Part shown: piece by piece, positions 11,866 to 22,959 of the stretch | Layout of the letters: every line of letters starts with the position of its first letter | Position numbering within the stretch: the stretch's first letter is position 1 | DNA from: Pegoplata infirma | Taxonomy: Eukaryota; Arthropoda; Insecta; Diptera; Anthomyiidae | DNA length: 64,000 bases | Assembly: GCA_963921195.1 (NCBI GenBank) | Contig: OY992536.1 | Coordinates: 100,838,778-100,902,777 of the forward strand | Direction: 5' to 3' | Notes under the pieces: model-generated | Seen by the model: only the letters and a program-made list of their open reading frames with translations | What the model was told of the DNA's origin: nothing | Databases searched by the model: none | Translations under genes and position numbers: made by a program

Positions 11866-12660
11866 GCAAAGTGTAGAAAAATTATTTCTTATGAAAAGCT
11901 GAACACAACAAGACACAATTGCATTGTGTTTGAGCAAAAAAAAATATTACATTTTACATTTTATGTAAAAAAAAAAAGGAGAAACATCATCATCTCTTTG
12001 TCATCACTATCATCATCTTAATGATCATCATCGTCATCATTGACTTGTAAGTGTTTATGAAGAACACCATTAAAGAGAGACAGACCTTCATTTCTTTAAA
12101 CATAAATATTTTTACAACCAAGTTACGAAGACACTTTATACTCTTACATGACAAAGCATTGCAAAAAGACTTGTAGAACATGGTTTAAGATGGTATGTGT
12201 ATCAGATGTAACAGAAAAGACAGTGGCACGATTTCTCTTTTAAAAAAAGCAGTTGTTATACCCACAATCGAAAATAATGGAGAAAAACTTTGAAAGGAAG
12301 TTTTTTCGATTGGATGCCAATTTCGATTCAATGGACAAAATTTGGTTGTTTTTTACAAAAACGCTTATGTCTTCGAATATAAAAATTTGACAAGAAGGAA
12401 AGTCCAGCAAATGTAACGTTCCAGAGAAGGTATATATGGAAAATTCAAATTTTTGTGGGTAAGAGAGGAAAAATATGGGTTGAATGGTTTCTTTTCATCG
12501 ATTAACAAAAATTCTTAAATAACACATGTTATTCGAAAAAAAAAACAAAAACCGCATGCAACAAAATTTTTACCCAATTTTTCCCTACTCAAATATTTAT
12601 TTACTCAATATTTTATTTTACTCAAAAATTTGGTTGACTAATTTTTTTTTACTCACACAT
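11866..12660. other. Gene-free stretch
   Basis: AT-rich with a CAT/ATC-rich low-complexity patch near 11984-12045 (another lies at about 11079-11130). I recognise no gene or element ends. Confidence 0.6.
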
Positions 12661-12661
12661 T

Positions 12662-12960
12662 TTTATACCCTCCCATCGAAATATCGGTTTAGGACCCCAT
12701 AAAATATTTATATTATTGATCAGTGATTCTAAGACATTCTGTGAATATTTGTGTGTCTGTCTGCGAAGATCACTATGGATTCCAAAATAAATTTTGGCAC
12801 GAATGCGTCTCATAGTCGAAGGCTGGCCAAGTTCTTGAGTGGGCAAAATTGGACCAGGGGGAAAAAGTTTCCGCTTGAAGAAACTTTTCTTTTTCTTAAA
12901 AATGCCATATTTTTAAGTCTGGAGAGGTTCAAAGACTGCATTTTAAGCCAAAGGGCTTAA
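12662..12960 (+). mobile_element. Truncated TACCCTCC-family copy
   Basis: Starts TATACCCTCCCATCGAAATAT and keeps GGACCCCATAAA, GATCAGTGATTCTAAGACAT, GTGTGTCTGTCTGCG, GGCACGAATGCGTCTCATAG and GGGCAAAATTGGACCAGG, in the order seen in the copy at 14697-15232. The right terminus is missing. A 69-codon frame inside is fortuitous. Confidence 0.65.
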
Positions 12961-13159
12961 ACAATTTATTATTTATTTATTTTTTTTAAATGATAAAGTT
13001 GCATTAATTATATAAAAGAATCGTGATAAATCCATTTGACAAAATCGATCTTAGTTTTTCATGATCATATTTCCCTCATATTTGCTTCTTTTAAGCATAT
13101 TAAAAGCATTTTAGACAAAACAAAAATTTTTTAATTTGTTTTAAAAGAATTTTTTACCT

Positions 13160-14575
13160 TTTCGTATAGAATATGTCTCAAGTCTAACACTTTTTTTGTT
13201 TAGAAAAAGTCATTGTCTGAATATGTTTCTATAGGAGATAATCTTCTTAAAGTCTTAAGTTCATTGAAATTATTCCCAATTAAAAAAGTTTTAGATTCTG
13301 ATTTTTCATTTTTCGTTAAGAAAGGCATTTCTCCCATCTTCACCTTTTTCTGTAGAAAAGGTCTTAGCAGTACCGTATTAGCCATTAATGCAATGGTTCC
13401 CAACCTTTGATTCTCGCCCCACTGGGGGGCAATTTGAATGCTTAAGGGGGGCAACGAGCAAATTTTTAAGATTTTTTTTTGTTAAATAAACTTAAAAAAA
13501 AAAATTTTAGCTAAAATGTTTAGTTGATTGTTAAAATTTTTTATTAAAAACTTTGTTAATAATTTTTTTTTCACATATCGAGGGCACGCTTCCAACTAAC
13601 CTACAGGGGACCCCTTTAAAAATTTTGCTTTATGATGATGATTTTAACAAAAAGTTTGCTTAACTACAAGTAAATTTTGAATTTTAAACCAATTTTGAAA
13701 AATTTACAATTTTTTTTTGTGTAGGGGGGACATTGTAGCTTTTTTAACTTAAAAGTGGGGCATGGCGCAAAAAAGGTTGGGAGCCATTGCATTAAGGCAT
13801 ACAGGTCACGTGCCCAGGGACCCGACCTTGCGGGGGCCACGAAAAGCAAATAAATTCACTTACACGAGAAAAGGATCTTAATTTTTCAAGATAATATTTT
13901 CACTATACACTTCTGTTTTTAATAGCATAAACGCTTTTTAAAGCAAAAACTTTTTTTCATTTGTTTTTAAAGTAAATTTTAAATTTTTGTATGGAATTTC
14001 AGATTCTTACACATTTTGCCTATAGAAAAATCTAAAATCTGAGTTTTTTCAATAGAAGAAATTCTGCATACGTAAAAGGTCATTTTCCTACATAAAAGGT
14101 CCCATTTTCTGATACATTTTTGGTATAGAAAAAGTCTTAGAATCAGAGACATACTTCATATTGAAAGTCTCAGGTTTTGACACATTTTTCCTCTCTCTGA
14201 CACATACAGAAAAAGACTTTGATTTTGACACATTTGTCCTATAAAAAAGTCTTAGACTCTGAAAATGTTTTTCTATGAAAAAAGTCTCTGATTCTAATAC
14301 CTATTTCCCATATAAAAATCTGTTCTCAGATTCTTATAATTTTTACATTAAAAAAAGTCTTAGATTCTGAGATGTTTTTGCAATAGAAAAAGTCCAAGAT
14401 TCTGAGATGTTTTTCCTACAGAAAATGTCTCAGATTCTGAAACTCAGATTCTGAGACCTTTTTCTTATATCTTCGATTCCTTGCTTATGAAAAAGTCACA
14501 GATTCTGAGAAAAGTCTCATTTTTTGAAAATTTTTCATATAGAAAAACTAAGAACTATAAAAAAAGTATGAAACC
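13160..14575 (-). repeat. Diverged 35-bp satellite remnants around a hAT MITE
   Basis: Units of TCTCAGATTCTGAGACATT plus TTTCCTATAGAAAAAG type, reverse polarity, at about 13160-13380 and 14005-14575. Between them lie the hAT-type MITE and a short GC-richer piece (13800-13850) with CACGTGCCCAGGGACCCG. Confidence 0.75.
13391..13789. mobile_element. hAT-type MITE, 399 bp
   Basis: Termini CAATGGTTCCCAACCTTTGA and, inverted, CAATGGCTCCCAACCTTTTT. These are flanked by CATTAATG (13383-13390) and CATTAAGG (13790-13797), an 8-bp target duplication with one mismatch. TIRs of CAGTGGTTCYCAACC type with 8-bp duplications are typical of Charlie-like hAT elements (family knowledge). The interior is T/A-rich and non-coding, so it is non-autonomous. 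Confidence 0.85.
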
Positions 14576-14696
14576 TTTTTCCCACTAAAAACAACCTTGT
14601 CAAATTACTAGAAAAGTTTAGTAGTCCCATTTTATCAATATTTGACAGTTTTCCTTGTTTTTTAACAAAAAATTTTCGATCGAAATTTAATTTTTT

Positions 14697-15232
14697 TATA
14701 CCCTCCAACCACAGTATGGGGGTATACTCACTTTGTCATTCCGTGTGTAACGCATCAAAATATCGGTGTAGGACCCCATAAAGTATATATATTATTGATC
14801 AGTGATCCATTCTATGACATTCTAGCTATGTCCGTCTGCCCGTCCGTCCGTCCATCCGTCTGTCCGTCTGTGGAAGACACGATACAGTCCAAAGTAAAAG
14901 AGATAGACTCCTGAAATTTGGCACGAATATGTCTTATGGTATTGGGCTGGTTAAGTTCGAACATGGGCAAAATCGGATCAGGGAGAAAAAAGTTCCCCTC
15001 TTAAGAACTAAACAAACATCTAAAAAAAGCCATGTTTTATAGGTTTTTTGTACTTTTGCTTAGCAAACGAAACATTTTTATGTCAAAAGAAGTTCAAAGT
15101 CTTCAAGTTGGATCCAGGAAGGTTGTCTCTCATCGACGTAGCCCCCCCCCCCCCAAAAAAAGACACCCTTTTTTTATCGTGTTGGAGGGTATAAAAGATT
15201 CGGCACAGCCGAATTTAACGCTCTCACTTGTT
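14697..15232 (+). mobile_element. TACCCTCC-family element, short subfamily
   Basis: Runs from TATACCCTCCAACCACAG to GGAGGGTATAAAAGATTCGG followed by CACAGCCGAATTTAACG and TCTCACTTG. It contains GTCATTCCGTGTGTAACGC, GGACCCCATAAAGTATATAT, a GTCCGTCCGTCCATCCGTC tract and a C run at about 15141-15154. No plausible ORF. It sits inside the acaa/ttgt-rich element that resumes at 15233. Confidence 0.8.
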
Positions 15233-15660
15233 TTTTTGTAATTTTACAATTTTTTATTTTAATTTTACAAATTTCCAAGGTTTTTTTACAATTTTTTTTT
15301 TGTAAATTCACAAGATTTCCTTGTAAGTTTTACTGCGCCAAAAAATTTGTAAATTTACAATTTTATTAGTAAAAATCTTGTAAAATTACGAAAAAGCTCG
15401 CAATTTTTACTAGGAATTCTCGTAAAATAGGAGGTAGCAAAAAATCTAGTAAAATCACGAAACCTCCTTGTAAATTTTATCGCGTCAAAAAAAATTTAAA
15501 ATTTACAATTTTATTGGTAAAAGCTTGTGAAATTACAAAATTATTGGTAAAAAGCTGTTAAAATAACAAGGATATAATTATTATCAAAAAGGAGGTAGCA
15601 AAAAACAAATATAACAAGTTTTTTTTTGTCATTTTACAAGGTTTTTTATTTTTTTGAGTG
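15233..15660. mobile_element. Part of a CACTCAAAA-family element
   Basis: Contains repeated TTGTAAAATTACAA-like palindromes and ends TTTTTTTGAGTGCATAG. The left part is probably 14595-14696, with ATTACTAGAAAAG and CCATTTTATCAATATTTGAC as in the copy at 25883. It was split by the TACCCTCC element. Confidence 0.6.
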
Positions 15661-16362
15661 CATAGAAAAATTCCCAGATTCTAACACTTTTTTCTCGTAG
15701 AAATAAAAAATGACCTCGAGCAGGAATAACTCTGCATAAAATTAATCCGTAACAGAAAAATGTTTTCTTCTTGTCATGCGAATTTTGTACTTCCCAGCGG
15801 GCCTCAAATTCGTTTGTGCCCAAGAGCCCCATGATACCGTAAGAAGGCTCTGATATCGGTCTGAGATTACATATCAGCATAGATTATTGATCATTAACAC
15901 CGCTCTACAAATCTGAGGTTTGTCGCTGCGTTTTGAATGAAACCAAAAAATATTAATAAATTTTGGTTTCACGATTCCAAAACGGTCACTCAAATTTTTC
16001 TATCACGTCACAAGTTTCAAAAAATCGCGGTTAAAGTGTCAAAAAAGGCCCATTTTGGCCATTTTCGAGCGCCTATAAAATAAGATCCTGATTTTGTCTT
16101 TAAGACAAAATCAAATTTTCTTGGAATTTAATTTTTTATAATGGTGAAAAAATCATTAGCCACAAGTGCTTTAATTCTAATATTTACGTATATATTTGTA
16201 TGGGAATTTGTTGAAAAACACTGTGTAAATAAACTAAATATTTAAAAAATGGAAGGTTTTTTGTTAATGATTTTTTTACCATTTTAGAAAATTAAATTCC
16301 AAGAGCATTTTATCTTTTCTTATAGAAAAAATTACACACTTTTGAATGAGCTTGATACCAAG

Positions 16363-18694
16363 CAGGGGCGTATCCAGGATTTTATTTCGGTGGGGGCCCA
16401 ACATTTTTTATCAATTATTTTTTTACAAAAAATTTACATAATAGCACATGTTTAAGAATTTTTCTCGAATGTAACACAATCAGATTCTTCATTTTTGTGT
16501 AAGTTTAAAACTGTTGGGGGGAAAAATTTAAAATTTTTTTAATATTTTAAAAATTTTTTGAGAGACTTAATTAAGCCTTTTTTTAAAGTGTGAATTGTAT
16601 CAGATTTTTCCAAGAAAGATTTTATGCCAATTTCCAGTTAAGACAGTTTTTGTTATAGAAAAAGTCAAAGACTTCTTAGATTCTGAGACATTTTTTTATC
16701 AAAAAAGTCTCAGATGCTTAAACACTTTTCCTATAGAAAAATTTTCAAATTCTTAGACATTTTCCTATAGAACAAGTCTCAGATTCTGAGACATTTTGCC
16801 TATTGGAAATTGTCAGATTCTGAAACATTTTTCATATAGAAAAAGCCTTGGATTCTACACTCAAAATAATTACTCTGTTAAATTACAGAAAAACTCTGCT
16901 AATTTAACAGAGTACACCATACTTTTCCAGCTAACAAAATTTCTTGGTAATTTTACTAAAAATCTCTGTAAAATGATTTTGACAGAAAATAACTGTTAAT
17001 TAACAGTGTTTATTGTAAAATATTGGTTAAACATGAATGCTTTTTTACAGAGAAAACTCTGTAATTTTACTTTAAAACTCTGTAAAATGATTTGGACAAA
17101 AAAACTGTTAATTTACAGAGTTTCTAGTAAAATATTGGTTAAATTAAACACCATTTAGCAAAGAAAACTATGTAAATTTACATATATTTGTAAAATGCAT
17201 TTGATGCAAAAAAAAAAATACAGAAAAACTCTGTAAATTTAAAGAGTTTAGTTAAATGCATGTTATTTTGTAAAATTTTATAATAATATTTTAATAAAAT
17301 TTTTTTGGTTACTTTTTTTGCTACTTTTTCAACTTTTTCTCAAAAAAAAAAAATATACAGATAAAATTTTGATGTTTGGTAACAAAAACAAACACTACAA
17401 AAAAACAGAAAACTTTTTTGGTTTTAAAAAATAGAAGTATTTTGCTTAGATCTGTATTTTAGCAGAAACTCTCTTAATTAGCTGTAAAATTAAGTATACA
17501 AAGTAAAAAGTTATATAACAGAGGAAACTTTGTTTTTTTGTCACGACACAATACAAAGTATTTTCTTTAAATCTGTATTTTGACAGAAAACTCTGTCAAA
17601 TATCTGTTGAATTGAGATTACAGTCATTTTACAGAGTATTTTACAGAGTTATTATTTTGAGTGTAAGATATTTTTCCAAAAGAAAAAGTCTCAGATTCTA
17701 AAATATTTTTCCCATAGAAAAATACTCAGATTCTGAGACATTATTGTTATAGAAATATATATTTTTACAATTGAAAAAGTCTCAGATTTTGAGCATTTTT
17801 CTATACCAAAACTCTCAGCTTGTGTTTCTGAGACATTTTTCCTATACACAAAATCTTAGATTTTGAGATAATTTTCCTAAAAAAAAATTCGTTGATTCTG
17901 AGACATTTTCCTAGATTGTAAGAAAAATTCTTAGAAATTTTCCTATAGAAAGTTTTCAGATTCTTAAACGTTTTTCATATAGAAAAGTCTTAGATTCTAA
18001 GAATTTTTTTTATTGAAAAAATCTCAGATTTTGAGACATTCAAAGACATTATTTCTATAGAAAGTTCTCAGATTCTGAAGCATTTTTCATATAGAAAAAA
18101 AAAAAAAAGCCTTTGATTCTGAGAATTCTTTATAGAAAAAGTCTTAGATTCTAAGATATTTTTCTTATAGAAAAAGTCATAGATTCTGTGAAAAAGGCCA
18201 ATATTTTAAGGCATTATTACTATAAAAAAAAGTCTTAGACTCTCAGACATTTTTCTTTACAAAGTTTTAGATTCTGAGGCATTTAATTTTAGAAAAGTGA
18301 AAGATTCTGAGACATTTTTTTTTAAGAAATAGTCTCGTTCTGAGACATTTTTCTAAAAGACAAAGTCGCAGTTTAAGATTTAACTACATTTTACTTACAA
18401 TTCGGTCCATTTTTTGTGTACATAAAACTTCATTAGAATCTTAAGTTTTTTCATTAGAATCTTAAGTTGAAAAGTTTAAAATTCTAAGAAAAAATTTTCA
18501 GATTTTGAGATTTCCTTAACAGAAAAATTTTCAATTTCAAAACATTTTTCTTCAAAAAATTTTAGATTCTTAATGTTTTTCGATTTTTTAAGAAGTTTTT
18601 TAATATTGTACTTGTTATTTGATACCAAATCCTGAAATTTGTGAAATCATTTCGGAGGGGCCCGGGCCCCCGCCCCCCCCTGTATACGCCACTG
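16363..18694. mobile_element. hAT-type element carrying 35-bp repeats
   Basis: Starts CAGGGGCGTATCCAGGA and ends, read inverted, CAGTGGCGTATACAGGG. A perfect 8-bp target duplication, ATACCAAG, flanks it (16355-16362 and 18695-18702). Eight-base duplications and CAG-type ends are hallmarks of hAT transposons. GGGGCCC-type GC patches lie just inside both ends. The interior is mostly diverged 35-bp satellite in reverse polarity (16630-16855, 17665-18610) with another element inserted at 16858-17663. There is no transposase, so it is non-autonomous. The same family recurs at 35741-39490. Confidence 0.88.
16858..17663. mobile_element. CACTCAAAATAATTACTCTG element nested in hAT
   Basis: Termini CACTCAAAATAATTACTCTG and, inverted, CACTCAAAATAATAACTCTG, flanked by TA on both sides (16856-16857, 17664-17665). 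That fits a Tc1/mariner-type MITE. The interior is a palindromic mosaic of CTGTAAATTTACAG-like words. A related copy is at 49813-50836. Confidence 0.82.
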
Positions 18695-18894
18695 ATACCA
18701 AGTCACTCGCATGTCAGGATCTTATGTTATAAGCTTTCAATGAGGGTCAAAAATTGACTTTTTCGGCACTTTAACCGCGAATAACTCAAAATCCTGATGC
18801 GATAGATATATTTGGGTCGCAGATTTGGAATCAGCGCAACAGACACTACCTAAATCACTTACCAGAATCTAATACGCATTTTCATGTTTAACTG

Positions 18895-19235
18895 TGTAAT
18901 CGATTCTAAGACATTCTAGCGACGTCCGTCTGTCTGCTGAAATTGCGATCATGGCCAAAATATTACTTTTGCTTCGAGAAGTTTGGTGTTTATTGAGCTA
19001 TATCGGTTCAGCGGTTTTAAAGTTATGAACAAAAACGTCAAAAAAATTAATGCGAAATTTGGGTTTTCACGAAGAAATTTTTTCCGCGAAAATTTTTTAT
19101 TGACAAAAAATTAATGCGAAATTTCTTTAACAAATTTGATCATTTTTTTTCCAAATAAAGTGGTTTACAATTATCTTTTTACATTGTGCAGGGTATTAAT
19201 ATATTTATCATGACCGAATTTAACTTTTTTACTTG
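18895..19235 (+). mobile_element. Partial TACCCTCC-family copy
   Basis: Contains GATTCTAAGACATTCTAGCG, CGTCCGTCTGTCTGC and the right end GCAGGGTATTAATATATTTA with GACCGAATTTAAC and TTACTTG. The left terminus is missing. Confidence 0.6.
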
Positions 19236-19239
19236 TTTT

Positions 19240-19701
19240 TTTGTTTTTATGAAAATTTGTCTCAAAATTCTATATTTTGTTTATCATAAAATTTATATTT
19301 CTAAAGAAAATTTAAAAGTTATAATAATATTATATGAAGAAAACCCCACTAAAAAATTAATTTTAAAAATATTTTGAAGAAATTTCTTTAAGTATACTTG
19401 CCATTAAACAAATATTTTTTAGTTTACAATATCTGGTCTCAAAACACGTTGATATAATATTGTTTGTCATATTTACCTGGAAATAAAAAAAAATTAAATT
19501 AAAAATTAGTAAACGAGAATTATAAGAAGTTAAATTTAATAGCTTTATGCTTGTTATAATAAGTATCTGCTTATAACTAATGTATCAAAAATGCCAAATT
19601 CTGATTTTTTTGTTTTTTAATTTATAAGAAGTAATTATATTTAAAAAACCAATGGACTGTTCTGAAAACTAATTTAACAAAACGAAAAATTTTCTATCAT
19701 A
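19240..19701. other. Gene-free AT-rich stretch
   Basis: A/T runs and short AAATT words. I see no terminal repeats and no convincing ORF. Confidence 0.6.
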
Positions 19702-20290
19702 ATCATAAATTAGAGTTCGCAAAACGATTAAAATCGTAATCGTAATCGCGATTAATCGCACTAATTAATCGTAACCGTAATCGACAAAAAAATCATGCGA
19801 TTACGATTAATAATTTTCTATGAAATACACTGTTTTTCTAACGAATTTAAATCAGTTAAAAACATTTTTTAAAACCTTTTCGAAGTTTCTATTTAAAATT
19901 ATTTTTCAAAAAAACTAAATTACTCTAAAGAAGGATTACTTTAGGAACAATTTCAAACAAAAATCATTTATTCTGGAATGTTAAGTAAAATCGATTGCAG
20001 GATGGTATGATGCGATCTGGTACCGATTATTTGGAATGGAAAATTTTGATGGGTTGGCCCATGATTAATTTAACTTGTTTGCGATTTTTCTTTCCTTTTC
20101 TCGTAAAAGTCATTCAAATTTAAAGTAAAATTTAAATTCTGATATAAGTAAGTTTTAATGAGGTTTGATTTTAAAATATACTTTAAAGGCTTTGGTCGGA
20201 TTTGGTCGAAAAATTTGGACATGAAATTTAAAAAAAAACGTAATTTTTCATACTTTGACTGCAGGTTGCCGATTAATGATGCCTTGTAAA

Positions 20291-22953
20291 TCTATATAAA
20301 TAAAAATCAATTGTCGTTCGTTGGTAACGGCATCAGTTGAGAACGGCTGGACCGATTTGGACATTTTTTTTTTTGAAATGTTTGTCATAGTCCAACTTAG
20401 GTTTTTACGTAAAGAAATATTGACCCCGCCCACTTTTACGCCCACTTTTCTTGATTTATCTAAAATCGGAAAATGGCTGCACTGATGTGGGTGTTTTTTT
20501 ATTTAAATGTTCGTAAAAATCCAATTTAAGTTTTTACTGAAAGAAAAATTGACCACGCCCACTTTTACGCCCACTTTTACGCCCACTTTTTTCAATTTAT
20601 CTAAAATCTGACTAAAGTTTTTTAAATGAATTTTCATTATATTTTAACTTTGGTTTTAACGAAAAAAGAAATTTACTACGCCTAATTTGGCAAATTTTTG
20701 CTGAAAATTTTCTTCATAATTCAACTAAGGTTTTTACGGATAGTAAAATTTTCCACGCCCGCCTTTTTCTATGTATTGAAAGAACTGTAACGGCAAGACC
20801 AATTTGGTTATAGTCCGCAGAACATTTTTAAGGAAAGACAAATTGTCCACGCCTACTTTTACGCTCACTTTTCCCGTTATATTTTAAATCATGGAATGTC
20901 TGGATCAATTTGTCTAATTTTGTTTTTAATGTTCGTCATAGTCCAACTAAGGTTTTTCTGAAAGAACAATTTTCCATTTCTACGCCCACTTTTGAATGGA
21001 TGGGCCGAGTTGGTTAAATTCAAATAAGGTTTTTACGGTAAGAAAAGTGAAACCCACTCTTTTTTCGATATATATAAAATTTGCTCTACAGACAAATAAA
21101 ATATCGAACAATAAAATATTAATAAAAATCAAATGTAGTTCGTTGGTAATCGCTTCACTTGAGAACTGACCGATTTGGATAATGATTTTTTTTTTTAAAT
21201 GTTCGTCTTACTTTTTTTAATGTTCGTCTTAGGTTTTTTCGGAAAAAAAAGTTAATCACGCCCTTCTTTTCTAAACTTCGATTTGACTAAACATTTTTTT
21301 AATGTTCGTCATAGTCTAACTTTGGTTTAAACGGAAATACAAATTTTTCACGCAAACTTTTATTTCTATACATCTCAAATAGTAGAACGGCAGGGCCGAT
21401 TTGGCTATTAGTAGAATTTGTTGACGTTCGCGATAGTACAACTAAGGTTTTTACGAAAATAAAAACTGTCCACTCCCACTTTTTTCAATACATCGACTGG
21501 CCTGATTTGGGGAATTTTTTTTTCAATGATCATTATAGGCCAATTAAGGATTTAACAAAAAAAAATTATTGTCCACCCCCACTTTAAAGCCCACTTTTTT
21601 CAATATCTTTAAAATTCGCAACACTTGAGAACGCCTGGACCGATTTGGCTAATTTTTTTGGTTTTAAATGTTCGTAATAGTCCATATAATTCTTTGGAAA
21701 GAAAAATTGTCCTCGCGCACTTTTTTTCGCTATTTCTAAAACTTATTTTTACTCCCATTCGATCTAATAAAAAAAAATAATTCTTTATAGATTCCGCTAA
21801 AACTTGGTACAAATGATCTTAAATCTTTGGGGATTGTTAACATACATATGAACAAGTTTAACTTACCACACAAATTATAACGCCCACTTTTGTCAAAATA
21901 TGTCGTCTACTAATGACCGGACCGATTTTTTTATGATAATTGTAGTTCTAATTAGGGTTTTAAGGAAATATAAATGAGAAAAGTGTCCCGGAAAAATTAA
22001 AAATTCGGGAAAACTATAAAGGTTTGTTTGAACTCAAGACAATAGCTCACGGTGAAAACAAAGGATATGCGTAATTTATTTTTGTGTTGTTCTTAATTTT
22101 ACAAAATAAATTTTAAATTTGTACAGTTCGCGAAGTCGTAGACACAGACTAATACAGACTCGACATATATGACAGTGTCAAAAAAGTATTTTTTAACCAT
22201 ATGGTTAATGTTTTCAAATTATTCTACGAATTAGGTTAGAAAGAGAAAGCTAATATAACGCGCCATAAGAAAAATGGATGCCAGATTGGTTTTTGTTGTT
22301 TCACTCACTCCTAAGTCACAGACTAAATACAGACTCGACAGTAGAGTTTTATAAGAATAAATGGGGAAAAACTAAGCGATTTTGGGAGAAAACACAGCGG
22401 TTTTTAGGCCGTTTTACGCTTACATGGCAACACTTTCTACGACTTAGGAGTGAGTGAAACAACAAAAACATATCTGGCATCCATTTTTCTAATGGCGCGT
22501 TATATTAGCTTTCTCTCTCTAACCTAATTCGTAGAATAATTTGAAAACATTAACCATATGGTTCAAGACTACTTTTTTGACATCTGTCACTTATGTCGAG
22601 TCTGTATTAGTCTGTGCCTAAGTCGTAGAAGGTGTTGCCATGTTAGCGTAAAACGGACTAAAAACCGCTGTGTTTTCTCCTAAAATCGCTTAGTTTTTCC
22701 CCATTTTTTCTTATAAAACTCTACTGTCGAGTCTGTATTTAGTCTGTGTCGTAGATATGGTAATACTTTTTTTAGTTTCTAAAATATAATTTGAAGATGA
22801 TTATCTGCCTTATCGGGTCTTAAAAACCACGCCTACAAATTTTTCTAAGCCAAGAAATGCATTACAATTTGTGCAGAGATATATATTTGAAGCGAGACGA
22901 AATATAACACTGATCTTATCTTTGGGCCAGCAACGCGGACCGGGCCAGCTAGT
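20291..22953 (+). mobile_element. Helitron-like (Helentron/HINE-type) element
   Basis: Starts TCTATATAAATAAAAATCA followed by GTCGTTCGTTGGTAACGG and ends ACCGGGCCAGCTAGT. No target duplication is seen, as expected for rolling-circle elements. The interior holds about ten diverged ~130-bp repeats (AGTCCAACTAAGGTTTTTACG plus CACGCCCACTTTTACGCCC) from 20340 to 21760, with a second copy of the start-like segment near 21115. Comparison with 60215-60290 shows the unoccupied site. Non-autonomous; no Rep/helicase ORF. Confidence 0.78.
22143..22748. repeat. A-B-A'-B' interlocked palindrome
   Basis: Four blocks: A (22143-22316), B (22317-22440), A' (22441-22616, reverse complement of A) and B' (22617-22748, reverse complement of B). 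Each block has one copy of a motif like ACAGACTAATACAGACTCGA, in direct or inverted form. CCTAAGTC/GACTTAGG words mark the joints. Sequence identity between arms is high. It lies inside the Helitron-like element and has no ORF. Confidence 0.9.
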
Positions 22954-22959
22954 ATTTTA

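Larger units (their letters stand above)
15890..18850. mobile_element. Possible outer inverted-repeat element containing a hAT
   Basis: About 15990-16060 (TCTATCACGTCACAAG ... TCGCGGTTAAAGTG) is similar in inverted form to about 18765-18815 (CACTTTAACCGCGAATAACTC ... GATGCGATAGA). The hAT at 16363-18694 lies between the arms. Exact ends were not resolved. Confidence 0.4.
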
